From NCBI GenBank assembly GCA_030532065.1, contig JAUNLW010000001.1, positions 176,132 through 240,131 on the forward strand: a stretch of 64,000 nt of DNA, written 5' to 3'. This DNA comes from Eubacteriales bacterium (GTDB lineage: Bacteria; Bacillota; Clostridia; Saccharofermentanales; DTU023). The translations under genes were made by a program, and so were the position numbers. Below the pieces are notes generated by a model that was given only the letters and a program-made list of their open reading frames with translations, had not been told where the DNA came from and did no database searches. Shown here piece by piece: positions 33,246 through 42,265 of this stretch (position 1 is the first letter of the stretch; each line of letters starts with the position of its first letter).

Positions 33246-34331
33246 ATGAGGCAAAATTTAGCCATTATTTTTGGTGGGAAAGCCGCGGAGTACCCCATTT
33301 CCCTGCTTTCCGCAACCAATGTTATTTCGAGTTGCCGTCAATTAGCTGACTATCATTTATTCCTGATCGGCATTAGCCACGAAGGAGTCTTTTATGAATA
33401 TGTGGGACCGGACGAAGCCATCGCCACTGACGAATGGCATCGCAAACCAGAATGGTTGCGGCCCATTGTTTTCCAGCCCCAATTGTGTAGGGGCTATTGG
33501 CGACAGGAACAGGATCAAAGCTGGAATCCGGTCTGTCTAGATTTGGTCTTCCCGGTCCTGCACGGTCAGGATGGAGAAGGTGGACCTCTCCAAGGATTTC
33601 TGGATACTTTGGGCTTAAATTATGTGGGTTGTGGTCAACTTGCCGCCGCCCTGATGATGGACAAAGCTTTTGCCAATCAGATCTTCGAACAAGCCGGTTT
33701 CAGGCAGGCTGCTTTCACAAGTTTTAAGGCTCAGGACCTGGCTGCTGATCCCGGTCTGGCTACGCGTCTGATAGCTGAGGCAGGGATCGACTACCCGCTT
33801 TTTGTAAAACCCGCTAATACCGGCTCCTCTTTTGGTATCAGCAAGGTCACAAAAGTGGAGGAACTGGACGCAGCCCTGGATTTGGCAAAAAGCTTTGATG
33901 ATAAGATCCTGATTGAGCAAGGGATCATCGGCCGTGAACTGGAAGTTGCGGTTCTGGAGCGCAAAGACGGCAGCGTAGTTGCTTCTTTAGCTGGTGAGAT
34001 CATACCGGGTAAAGAGTTCTACGATTATCAAGATAAGTATGCCGCTGACTCTGCTTCCAGCCTCTGCATACCAGCCACGTTAACTGAGGAGCAGATGGAG
34101 GAAATAAGGAGCATGGCAGTCGAAGCCTTCAAATGTTGCGACTGCCAGGGACTTGCCCGCGTAGACTTTTTCCTGCGAGAAGCAGATCAGGCAATTTATA
34201 TTAACGAGATCAATACCATGCCCGGCTTTACAGCCATCAGTATGTATCCCAAACTTTGGGAAGCGGCGGGTCTCCCTCAAAAGGAACTGATGGCGGAACT
34301 ACTGCAAGTAGCCAACAAGAAACGGAGCTAG
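33246..34331 (+). CDS. ddl: D-alanine--D-alanine ligase family protein
   Basis: A 361-residue ATP-grasp ligase that joins two D-alanines (or D-Ala with another D-residue) for MurF. ATP-grasp features include PLFVKPANTGSSFGISKV, EQGIIGRELEVAVLE and the metal-binding C-terminal segment LARVDFFLREADQAIYINEI followed by NTMPGFT. The N-terminal motif, usually GGxSxEHxVS, is GGKAAEYPISLLSA, with Tyr in place of His; VanG-type ligases also have a Tyr there. Substrate specificity (D-Ala versus D-Ser) cannot be settled from sequence. Context is murein synthesis: a PBP follows 23 nt downstream. Confidence 0.87.
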   Translation: MRQNLAIIFGGKAAEYPISLLSATNVISSCRQLADYHLFLIGISHEGVFYEYVGPDEAIATDEWHRKPEWLRPIVFQPQLCRGYWRQEQDQSWNPVCLDLVFPVLHGQDGEGGPLQGFLDTLGLNYVGCGQLAAALMMDKAFANQIFEQAGFRQAAFTSFKAQDLAADPGLATRLIAEAGIDYPLFVKPANTGSSFGISKVTKVEELDAALDLAKSFDDKILIEQGIIGRELEVAVLERKDGSVVASLAGEIIPGKEFYDYQDKYAADSASSLCIPATLTEEQMEEIRSMAVEAFKCCDCQGLARVDFFLREADQAIYINEINTMPGFTAISMYPKLWEAAGLPQKELMAELLQVANKKRS

Positions 34332-34354
34332 TGTACCTGTAATAGGAGGTTCAT

Positions 34355-36637
34355 ATGCGGACAAGTGAGCGGAAAAGTCTCCGATCAGCCAAGCTGACTA
34401 AACGGTATTTCTTCCGGTCTGTCTGCCCCTTGCTTGCCTTCCTGTTCTTAGCCTTGTGCTTTACTTCCTGTCAGAATCCGGAAGTGATCAAGCCACGTAC
34501 GGAGCCCAGCACGGCGCAAGTTACTCGCGTCTCCGAAGAACTGGCGGCAGACCCTGACCAGACTATGGCCCATATCTTAGAGCTTTTGGCTCAGGACGAT
34601 ACGCGAAGCCTTATAAAGATTATTTATCCTCTGGCTTTAGAACGCTACGGGGAAGAGCAGATCGTAAGACGCAACGCCAAGATCCACGCGGATCTGGGTG
34701 TAGAAAAAATAAGCTATTCTCAATTACAAAAAATCCAGGATTCTAGCAATGACGCTCAGGTGTTTTATACGGTAAAGGTTAATTATCAGACTGATTATGG
34801 TGAGCTGCATGACCAGCTGGTAATGAGCCTGGTCTGGCACCCGGAAGCTAAAGCCTGGCAGCTGGACTGGACACCGGACATTATTCTGCCCAAACTGCGT
34901 GACACCGGTAGTGTTCAAATCGAAAAGCTCAAAGCCAAACGAGGAGAGATCAGAGACCGGGCTGGTTGGCCCCTGGCGGTTGAGAAATCTTTGGTAGAAG
35001 TCAGTTTAGTCAAGGGCGGTTTTGATGAGTCGCGTATGGAAGAAGCAGAGCAGCTTTTAGGTCTTGCTCCAGGTGTGATCGAAGCTAAATTAGGCCAGGC
35101 CTGGGTCCAGGAACAGACTCTGGTGCCCATTTGTCGACTATCTGATCTTAAAGATGTGGATTACAGGGCTTTCCGCGAACTGGGACTTTCCTGGGATGAG
35201 CAGCGTTCCCGTTATTACCCCTTCGGTGAAGCCCTGGCGCCACTTATCGGTTATGTTGCGGAACCTACGGCCGAAGATCTGGAGAAAGAAGTCTACCGCC
35301 AGTTGGACACAACTGACCTCATTGGTAAAGCCGGACTGGAGCAGATCTATGATCGGGTGCTGCGTGGCGAAGACGGCTACCGGGTATATATCAGCGGTGC
35401 TTATGAGCAGAGCCTGATGGAAAAGCCGGCAGTGGACGGGAAAAATATTCAATTGAGTATCGACGCCGTAGCCCAACGCGATGTCTATGAAGTATTGCGT
35501 GGCCTAAACTACAGCCTCACTGCCTTAGATCCCCAGACTGGTGAGATCATATTGCTTCTTTCAGGACCCGCCTATAATCCCATGGAGTTTGTCATGGGCC
35601 TGGAAGTTGGACGTTATCAGGCGTTGCTTTCGGATCCTCAGCAACCTTTGATCGCCAAATTTCAAGGCGCGCTGACACCAGGTTCTACACAAAAAATACC
35701 CACTGCCATGATTGGACTGGCAAATGGCAGCCTAGATCCCTTAGAACCAGTCGAGATTCTAGGCAAAGAGTGGCAGGCCGACCCCAGCTGGGGTAATTAT
35801 TATGTATCACGTTATTCTGAGAGAGACGGTTATTTTAACTTAGAAGATGCCTTATCTTTTTCAGACAATATTTATTTTGCCCGCGTAGCGGTGAAAATGG
35901 GAGCAGAGGCCTTTAATCAAGGCATGGAGCACTTGGGACTGGGACAAGTGATCTGCCCGGATTATCCTTTCGCGCGCTCACAGATTTCTAATCATGGTCC
36001 TCTGGGAGAAGATGAAAGCATCCTTTTAGCGGATACAGCCTATGGCCAGGGCGAGCTGCTGTACAATCAGGCTCACTTAGCCAGTATCTACGCGGCCTTG
36101 CTTAACGATGGCTATATTCGTCCCGCTACGCTCATTTTGGACCGTGAGGCAATAACCGACTCGGAGCTTTTCGACAAAAGCAATGAGCTGGTTAAACAGG
36201 CGAAGATAATTTCTGACGACCAGCAAGTCTTGTTGCGACAGGCGGCAGAGAGAGTGGTGGATGAGCAGTACGCCAAGTATATGCTCAGGGGACCTGTTGA
36301 GCCTGCGGGTAAGTCAGGCACGGCAGAAGTAGGTGAAAATGCCCTGGGTGATACGCTTATCAACTCCTGGTTTGCCGGCTATGAGCGCCGAAACCCTAAT
36401 CTGATTTTGGTTTTTACTCTCTTTGATGCCTCTAGCGAGAATCCTTACGAGAGTCACAGCTACTTCAGCGATATATTACTGCAACTATATGGCGACTGGT
36501 TCTACGACCTGCCCAAAGTAGCTACTGAATATCGCTCTGCGGATACCATACCGGCTTTTAAACCGAGCCGAGCTTTAGAAGAAGCAAGGCAGAAACAGAT
36601 GGAAAACCTGGAAGAGCAAATAGAGGAGACGGATTAG
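34355..36637 (+). CDS. MecA/PBP5-like class B penicillin-binding protein, predicted lipoprotein
   Basis: A 760-residue transpeptidase. The N-terminus has a basic region, a hydrophobic segment (about 23-38) and a lipobox-like FTSC with Cys39, suggesting lipid anchoring. Residues about 50-185 form an NTF2-like MecA_N domain (LELLAQDDTRSLIKIIY). Next is the PBP dimerisation domain (AGLEQIYDRVLRGEDGYRVY), then the transpeptidase with SxxK at 445-448 (STQK), SxN at 503-505 (SDN) and KSG at 653-655. This is the layout of low-affinity PBPs such as staphylococcal PBP2a and enterococcal PBP5. It is likely cotranscribed with ddl; reduced beta-lactam affinity is an inference only. Confidence 0.88.
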   Translation: MRTSERKSLRSAKLTKRYFFRSVCPLLAFLFLALCFTSCQNPEVIKPRTEPSTAQVTRVSEELAADPDQTMAHILELLAQDDTRSLIKIIYPLALERYGEEQIVRRNAKIHADLGVEKISYSQLQKIQDSSNDAQVFYTVKVNYQTDYGELHDQLVMSLVWHPEAKAWQLDWTPDIILPKLRDTGSVQIEKLKAKRGEIRDRAGWPLAVEKSLVEVSLVKGGFDESRMEEAEQLLGLAPGVIEAKLGQAWVQEQTLVPICRLSDLKDVDYRAFRELGLSWDEQRSRYYPFGEALAPLIGYVAEPTAEDLEKEVYRQLDTTDLIGKAGLEQIYDRVLRGEDGYRVYISGAYEQSLMEKPAVDGKNIQLSIDAVAQRDVYEVLRGLNYSLTALDPQTGEIILLLSGPAYNPMEFVMGLEVGRYQALLSDPQQPLIAKFQGALTPGSTQKIPTAMIGLANGSLDPLEPVEILGKEWQADPSWGNYYVSRYSERDGYFNLEDALSFSDNIYFARVAVKMGAEAFNQGMEHLGLGQVICPDYPFARSQISNHGPLGEDESILLADTAYGQGELLYNQAHLASIYAALLNDGYIRPATLILDREAITDSELFDKSNELVKQAKIISDDQQVLLRQAAERVVDEQYAKYMLRGPVEPAGKSGTAEVGENALGDTLINSWFAGYERRNPNLILVFTLFDASSENPYESHSYFSDILLQLYGDWFYDLPKVATEYRSADTIPAFKPSRALEEARQKQMENLEEQIEETD

Positions 36638-36644
36638 GCTCTGT

Positions 36645-36673
36645 GGCCAGTGGAGGGATAATTAGAGTATAAT
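36645..36673 (+). promoter_or_regulatory. Probable promoter of the 36729 lipoprotein gene
   Basis: TGGCCA (36645-36650), 17-nt spacer, TATAAT (36668-36673), 55 nt before the start codon. The -10 is perfect and the -35 is four of six. Confidence 0.5.
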
Positions 36674-36728
36674 GGCTGGCGAGCGAAGTTATGAGCAGGT
36701 TTAATTTCTTAGTACAGGAATAGGATAG

Positions 36729-37685
36729 ATGAAAAAACGCAAACTCTTAGGTCTGACAATTTTGCTGGGGCTAAGCCTCAGCTTGGTAGCTTGTGGGCTG
36801 GACTCCGCTCCACAGGAGACAGAGGCACCATTTAATTTTGTCGCGCCCACCCCGGCAGAGGTCGGTAGCCCTACGGTGGAAGAAACACAAGCGCAAGAAG
36901 CAGCGTTGATGGAGACATCTCCGACCACGACCAGTGACAACGAGCCGAGTGCTACTGAAGTTGAATTAGACATGGAAGTGGTAGAGAACCTCCCTTCGAT
37001 TTCAGAAAAGACTAAAAGCAACCCAGATGAATTAACCATGGCCGAAAAGGTATGGGACGAGGATTGCAACAATGAGCCAGACGTGCCCATGAGTGTGCCT
37101 AAAGATAATCCCATCAGAGGTGTGGCTGGTACGAAGGCCGAACGCTTCTTCCGCACGCTTTCTATAGAGCCCGTGACTTACCACTATATTTTCTTCCCCG
37201 GCGAGGGTGGTGGTGACTTAGAAGACCTGCGCGGCCAGATCGAGGTTTATCTGTCGCTGACCAGAGGAAAATCCTATATGCGGGTAACCACCGATCAACG
37301 TGATTTTTCTTTCTTGCAGCTGCATGAGAGCAACTACTACGAAGTCGACCATAAGGCTAAGACCTATAAGATCTTGCCGGGCCAGAGTACCCAAGGTAAC
37401 GAGTTATCTATGGATGCCTTCCGTCAGTTAGATACCAATGCCGCTCAGTTTATTGATACTGGCAGAGGCAGCGCTCTCTTTGCCGGACGGAATGTCCAGT
37501 TCGAGGAATTTACTTCCGACGCGGAGCGCTACGTGCGCTATTACTTTGTCGGAGACGTTCTGGTAGGACACCGTACCTTTGAGGATGGCAAGATAGTCCA
37601 GACCGTATTGATTCTGGAAGCGTCCAACCGTTACGACGACAGTCTTTTCCAACTGCCCGGCGACTACAAGCAGATCAGCGAATAG
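36729..37685 (+). CDS. Predicted lipoprotein of unknown function
   Basis: A 318-residue protein with a clear lipoprotein signal peptide: MKKRKLLG, a hydrophobic stretch and lipobox LVAC with Cys22. Residues about 25-120 are acidic, Thr/Glu/Pro-rich and probably disordered; residues about 130-318 look like a folded beta-rich domain (RGKSYMRVTTDQRDFSFLQL, then RYVRYYFVGDVLVGHRTFED). This reminds me of LolA/DUF-type outer-surface beta domains, but I do not recognise a family. The citC-like gene starts 11 nt downstream, so the two may share a transcript, though no functional link is obvious. Confidence 0.7.
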   Translation: MKKRKLLGLTILLGLSLSLVACGLDSAPQETEAPFNFVAPTPAEVGSPTVEETQAQEAALMETSPTTTSDNEPSATEVELDMEVVENLPSISEKTKSNPDELTMAEKVWDEDCNNEPDVPMSVPKDNPIRGVAGTKAERFFRTLSIEPVTYHYIFFPGEGGGDLEDLRGQIEVYLSLTRGKSYMRVTTDQRDFSFLQLHESNYYEVDHKAKTYKILPGQSTQGNELSMDAFRQLDTNAAQFIDTGRGSALFAGRNVQFEEFTSDAERYVRYYFVGDVLVGHRTFEDGKIVQTVLILEASNRYDDSLFQLPGDYKQISE

Positions 37686-37696
37686 AAAAAGCGCCT

Positions 37697-38755
37697 ATGT
37701 CCACTTATCTGGAGCCTATCTATAGTCATAACTCGGAGGCGCTGGCCGCCTATGCTTCTCTCTGCGCACAGTCTGGTCTAGATGCGGAGCAGCAATTTGA
37801 TTATCTCCTGGGACTCTATGATACAGAACGTCAGCTGCTAGCTGCAGGAGGACTGGTAGGCAACACCCTGCGCGGACTGGTCGCGGAGAGCAGCCATCGC
37901 GGCGAGGGTCTTATGGCGCAGGTGGTCAGTGGGCTTGTGAGCTATCAGGCGGGCAGAGGAGTGTTTAGACTTTTCCTCTATGGCAAGAAAATTTACCAGC
38001 AACTTTATCATTCTCTCGGCTTTTACAAACTTGCAGAAGCCGGAGGCAAGATGGTTTTCATGGAAAACAGCCCGCGTGCCTTTCAGGACTTCCTTGCTAA
38101 TTTGCAAACAGAGACTCTATCTAGAGTAGAAACTTCCGGCTGGCAAGCAAGGTTGCAGGCAACGAAAAAAGAGGGTGCTGGTGGCATAGTGATGAATGCC
38201 AATCCCTTCAGCTTGGGACATTTAGCCTTGGTAAAACACGCCTTAGCTGTAAAACCCCTGATCCACCTTTTTATCTTGGAAGAAGACCTTTCACTCTTTA
38301 GCTTTAACGATCGCTGGGCCATGGCTCAGGCGGCCTGCCGTGAACTGGAGGGTGTGATTTTACATAAGAGCTCTTCGTATCTCATTTCCCAGGCCAGCTT
38401 TCCCTCTTACTTTTTAAAAAGTTTAGATGAGGCTGCGATTTTACAGGCAGAAATAGATGCCCATATTTTCCTGGAAATCGCGGAAACTTTATCTATTAAA
38501 GAACGCTTCTTAGGCAGTGAGCCAGCCTCTGATCTAACCCGAGCTTATAATGAAGTTCTGCTAAAGGAACTAACCACAGCCGATATTAAGGTAAATGTCA
38601 TGGAGCGGATAGGTGACGCAAGTCATCCTTTTTATTCTGCCAGTCTGGTTCGCCAATTACTGGCCCAAGGTAATTTGACGGAAGCAAAAAAACTGGTTCC
38701 GTCCACTGGTTGGCCTTATCTAGAAGCTAAATTGTCAGCTGGCGAAAAACGCTGA
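37697..38755 (+). CDS. citC: Citrate (pro-3S)-lyase ligase homologue (CitC)
   Basis: A 352-residue two-domain protein: an N-terminal GNAT-like domain (about 1-125, ESSHRGEGLMAQVVSGLVSY) and a C-terminal nucleotidyltransferase domain (GGIVMNANPFSLGHLALVKH), the CitC layout. CitC acetylates the thiol of the prosthetic group of the acyl-carrier subunit, activating citrate lyase or the related citramalate lyase. In the nucleotide motif the usual T-x-GH reads SLGH. No lyase subunits are next to it; the matching CitXG is 23 kb away. With the methylaspartate pathway in the window, citramalate lyase is the likelier target (inference). Confidence 0.85.
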   Translation: MSTYLEPIYSHNSEALAAYASLCAQSGLDAEQQFDYLLGLYDTERQLLAAGGLVGNTLRGLVAESSHRGEGLMAQVVSGLVSYQAGRGVFRLFLYGKKIYQQLYHSLGFYKLAEAGGKMVFMENSPRAFQDFLANLQTETLSRVETSGWQARLQATKKEGAGGIVMNANPFSLGHLALVKHALAVKPLIHLFILEEDLSLFSFNDRWAMAQAACRELEGVILHKSSSYLISQASFPSYFLKSLDEAAILQAEIDAHIFLEIAETLSIKERFLGSEPASDLTRAYNEVLLKELTTADIKVNVMERIGDASHPFYSASLVRQLLAQGNLTEAKKLVPSTGWPYLEAKLSAGEKR

Positions 38756-38826
38756 CAGCACTGCCTTTCAACTGCAATTCCTTTGCCAGGCAGAAAGGGC
38801 GCTTATGACTTAGCCTTCTTGCCCTG

Positions 38827-38835
38827 TGCTATAAT
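38827..38835 (+). promoter_or_regulatory. Extended -10 promoter of the MMPL gene
   Basis: TG-C-TATAAT (38827-38835) is an extended -10 element; a weak -35 TGACTT lies 18 nt upstream (38806-38811). It lies in the 160-nt gap before the MMPL exporter gene, which otherwise holds only short GC-rich inverted repeats. Confidence 0.55.
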
Positions 38836-38915
38836 GTTGCAGTCTGTTTCGAGCAAACTTTTGGCAGGCTACAGCCACCGGAGGTTTTTCTCTTGCTCTG
38901 GAGAGGGGTGGTTAC

Positions 38916-41015
38916 TTGTTAGACAAATTTATTGATTTTATCATCAAGCGCCATCGATGGGTCATAGCGTTTTTTGCGGTGATCGTGGTTATTGGTGGCT
39001 ACCTGTCTACCCTAGTTGAGATCGACATGGATATGACAGATTACCTTCCAAAAGACGTACCTTCCACTATAGCCTTAAGGACCTATCAGGAGGAATTCTC
39101 AGACCAGGTGGCAAACCTGGAATTGGCAGTAGAAGATATCAGCCTTTCGGAGGCGCTGAAGCTCAAGCGAAATCTGGCCGACTTGGAGGCCGTAGCCCAA
39201 ATAGTCTGGCTTGATGACTATGCGGATATCGCTCAGCCCTTGGAAACGCTGCCCAAGAGCCTCTTGGATAATTACTATCGTGACGATGTCGCGCATTATT
39301 CCCTAACTCTTGTGGCCAATGACTACGGTGTGGTTTTGAACCAAATTGACCAAATGATCACTCATCCATACTTTAGGAGCGGTCAGGCTTTAGAACTGGC
39401 TCAGACTACGCAGGCTACCTATTCCGAGATTATGAGCATATTGAAATATGCTGTACCTCTGGCGTTCGCTATTTTGATCTGGTGCAGCAATTCGTTTTTT
39501 GAGCCGGTCTTATTTATGATCTCGATCTTCGCTGCCGTCGCCATTAACATGGGCACGAACTTGATTTTTGGTCGGATATCTTTTATTACTCAGTCCGTAG
39601 CGGTAATCTTACAGTTAGCCGTTTCCATGGACTATTCTATTTTCTTATTAAATCGCTTTGGCCAATATCGCATGGAAGGTGACGATGTACACACTGCCAT
39701 GCATAAAGCAATGAAAAAGTCTTTGTCGGCGATCGCGTCTTCTGCCTCGACGACTTTTTTTGGATTTTTAGCCTTAGTTTTCATGCGCTTCCTCTTAGGC
39801 CCAGACCTGGGTATTGTCCTGGCCAAAGGTATTGTCTTCAGTATCCTTACTGCCTTCTGCCTGTTGCCGGCTTTAGTAGTAGTCAGCTACAAGCTGATCG
39901 ATAAGACCACCCATAAATCCTGGTTGCCTCCGGACCGATTTGCCCGAGGCTTGGCACGGGGATTACAGAAAATAGCTCCACTGATTATCGTTCTGGTTTT
40001 GGTATTGCCATATCCTTTGGCGCTTTCCAGGCAAAACATCAATTTTATGTACGGCCTTGATCCCTACCCACAGGGTTCGCCAGTAAGGCGGGAAGTGGAG
40101 TACATGGAAGACAACTTCATCCGGGGTCAGACTTTGTTATTAATGGTGCCCACTGGCAGCCCTGATAAAGAACTGGCACTTAGCCGTGAACTGGCGGCCA
40201 GACCCCATGTTACCAACCTGATCTCTTATGTTGATACCGTGGGTAATGAGGTACCCCCTGAGCTCTTAAGTTCTGAGCAGCTGAGCCTTTTAGATTCTGG
40301 CAAATACCGACGCTTTATTGTCCAATCTGATATGAAAGATGAGGGCGAGGAGGCTTTTAAGGAAGTAGTTGCTTTGCGTGAACTGGCTAAGTCCTACTAT
40401 GGCGCGGATACTCACTGGCTTGGCCAACCCTTCTCACTCTACGACATGAGCGTAGTGGTGCAGGAGGACGACGTTATAGTTAACTGGCTGAGTATCCTGT
40501 TTATCGGTCTGGTCTTACTGGTAAACTTCCGTTCGCTGAGTCTGCCTGTGCTTTTGGTATTCACGATCAAATTTGCCACTTGGTCCAGCTTATCTGTGAT
40601 TTACTTCATGGGTAGACCGCTCAGCTATATTGGCTATCTGGTTATTTCCACTATCCAGCTGGGGGCCACGGTAGACTACGGTATCTTAATGAGTGAGAAC
40701 TACATGGACTGCCGCAAGCATATGTCACCAAAAAAAGCAGCTATAGAAGCGGTAACCGTTACTCTACCGGCCATTTTCCCGCCTGCCCTGATCTTAAGCG
40801 AAGTGGCCTTTATCCTCTTCCGTCGCTCCAGCATAGCGGTAGTGGCAGATATTGGACTGGTACTGTGTATGGGCGCGTTGTTTTCCTTCTTGTACGTAGT
40901 AGTTTTGCTGCCCAACCTCATGTGGATCCTGGATCCCGTCATACGCTACAGCACTTTAGCTCCGGGAACACGCAAATTGTACAAGAAAGATTTCCTGTCC
41001 CCTAAACGAGATTAG
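38916..41015 (+). CDS. MMPL/RND-superfamily transporter
   Basis: A 699-residue polytopic membrane protein. TM1 is near residues 14-32 (WVIAFFAVIVVIGGYLS), followed by an extracytoplasmic domain that includes DMDMTDYLPKDVPS, typical of MMPL/HpnN-like proteins. Two repeats of about six membrane segments follow, with the first marked by SVAVILQLAVSMDYSIFLLN and the second by ISTIQLGATVDYGILMSENY; the repeated (S/T)xDY motif is the family's proton-relay site. Such pumps export lipids or other envelope compounds. TTG start with GAGAGGGGTGG upstream. The next gene encodes a secreted partner 17 nt downstream. Confidence 0.9.
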   Translation: MLDKFIDFIIKRHRWVIAFFAVIVVIGGYLSTLVEIDMDMTDYLPKDVPSTIALRTYQEEFSDQVANLELAVEDISLSEALKLKRNLADLEAVAQIVWLDDYADIAQPLETLPKSLLDNYYRDDVAHYSLTLVANDYGVVLNQIDQMITHPYFRSGQALELAQTTQATYSEIMSILKYAVPLAFAILIWCSNSFFEPVLFMISIFAAVAINMGTNLIFGRISFITQSVAVILQLAVSMDYSIFLLNRFGQYRMEGDDVHTAMHKAMKKSLSAIASSASTTFFGFLALVFMRFLLGPDLGIVLAKGIVFSILTAFCLLPALVVVSYKLIDKTTHKSWLPPDRFARGLARGLQKIAPLIIVLVLVLPYPLALSRQNINFMYGLDPYPQGSPVRREVEYMEDNFIRGQTLLLMVPTGSPDKELALSRELAARPHVTNLISYVDTVGNEVPPELLSSEQLSLLDSGKYRRFIVQSDMKDEGEEAFKEVVALRELAKSYYGADTHWLGQPFSLYDMSVVVQEDDVIVNWLSILFIGLVLLVNFRSLSLPVLLVFTIKFATWSSLSVIYFMGRPLSYIGYLVISTIQLGATVDYGILMSENYMDCRKHMSPKKAAIEAVTVTLPAIFPPALILSEVAFILFRRSSIAVVADIGLVLCMGALFSFLYVVVLLPNLMWILDPVIRYSTLAPGTRKLYKKDFLSPKRD

Positions 41016-41032
41016 TTATAGGAGTTTTACCG

Positions 41033-42196
41033 ATGAAAAATAAATTTAAGAGCATAACGCATAACTTGACAAATACACTGGCTCTGTTTTTGACAGCTTT
41101 GCTGCTCATTGTTGAGCCGTGGACCTGTGGTAATTTGCTGGCAGAAGAAGACCGGACAACTGCTTTCGCTAAAAGAGAAGTGGTGTACGCGGTCCTTGAT
41201 AGCCAGGGAACATACTCTGACCTGATCGTGGTTAACCAGTTTACGACCAAGGAGCCTACCAAGATCACAGACTATGGCAACTACCGCGAGATCCAGCTGC
41301 TGGATCCTGAAGTCGCGGTTGAGGAAGAAGAAGGCCAGGTCTCGGCTCAGGTGGAGCCAGGTTATTGGTACTATCGTGGCTATTTGTCAGAGGAGAAGCT
41401 GCCCTGGGAGATCACGCTTTCCTACAAACTAAATGGGGAAGCAGTAAGTCCCGCAGAACTCTCCGGAGCCAGTGGTGAATTTGAGCTTCATTTAAGTGTA
41501 AAACCGCGGACAGATGCGGATCCGGACTTCTACAAACCCTACATTTGCACGCTGAGCCTTAGCCTTGATAAAAGCAGATATGAGCAGTTAGAGGCTCCGG
41601 AAGCTACACAGGCCGATGCCGGCAAAACCACCATGTTAAGCTGGTTTTATCTGCCGGCTTTGCAGGACAGCTTAGAAGCCGTAGTTCGCTGCACAGTAGA
41701 AAACTTCTCTCTGGAAGCTCCTAGGCTGGTCGCTCTACCTTTTACTTTTGACAGTTCCAGCCTACATCTGTCTGACGAAGGCAAACAAAAACTGACGGAG
41801 GGTCTGGCAGCAGATCCCCGTTATCAGGAGATCATGGGGCAGCTGGATACTACTATCACCAGCATCCGCGAAGCAGCTACTGGTGTGGCGGGACTGGCTC
41901 AGGAACTTGCCGCTCTGGCAGAAGCCAAACCAGACAACAAGGACTTAGCTGATCTTGCCGCGCGCGCTTCAGAGCAGAGCAAGCAGCTCCAAGCCTTAAA
42001 CTTTAAGTTGAATATGGCAAAAGCTGGTATTCCAACCTACATGGACCAACTGGAACAAGATATACCGCAACTCTTTCAGATGATGTTGCCCAGCTATGAG
42101 CCGAAATCTTTCGTTTCTGAGAAGAATAAAGTAGAGCAAGTGCAGTTTATCCTCAGCCTGCCTGAAGTACCTGCATTTGTGAAACCGGAAGAATAA
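41033..42196 (+). CDS. Secreted coiled-coil protein next to an MMPL pump (YhgE-like N-terminal region)
   Basis: A 387-residue protein with a signal peptide (hydrophobic 15-33, then NLLAEED). The mature part starts with KREVVYAVLDSQGTYSDLIV and VNQFTTKEPTKITDYGNY, a pattern I associate with the extracellular region of YhgE/Pip-type proteins found beside MMPL pumps in Firmicutes. A beta-rich segment follows (about 100-235), then long helices (about 270-340, ITSIREAATGVAGLAQELAA). Unlike YhgE it lacks the C-terminal membrane segments. I infer a periplasm-side adaptor or accessory of the adjoining transporter. Confidence 0.65.
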   Translation: MKNKFKSITHNLTNTLALFLTALLLIVEPWTCGNLLAEEDRTTAFAKREVVYAVLDSQGTYSDLIVVNQFTTKEPTKITDYGNYREIQLLDPEVAVEEEEGQVSAQVEPGYWYYRGYLSEEKLPWEITLSYKLNGEAVSPAELSGASGEFELHLSVKPRTDADPDFYKPYICTLSLSLDKSRYEQLEAPEATQADAGKTTMLSWFYLPALQDSLEAVVRCTVENFSLEAPRLVALPFTFDSSSLHLSDEGKQKLTEGLAADPRYQEIMGQLDTTITSIREAATGVAGLAQELAALAEAKPDNKDLADLAARASEQSKQLQALNFKLNMAKAGIPTYMDQLEQDIPQLFQMMLPSYEPKSFVSEKNKVEQVQFILSLPEVPAFVKPEE

Positions 42197-42265
42197 GGTA
42201 GGTAGCAATTAACTTAAAGAAAAGCATAAAGCTTAAGTGTATAAGCAAGAGAGAAAGGAAAGATA

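Noticed and set aside
42197..42265. ACTTAA/TTAAGT inverted repeat before the acyl phosphotransferase gene
   Set aside because: The stem is short, AT-only and lacks a T run; likely chance.
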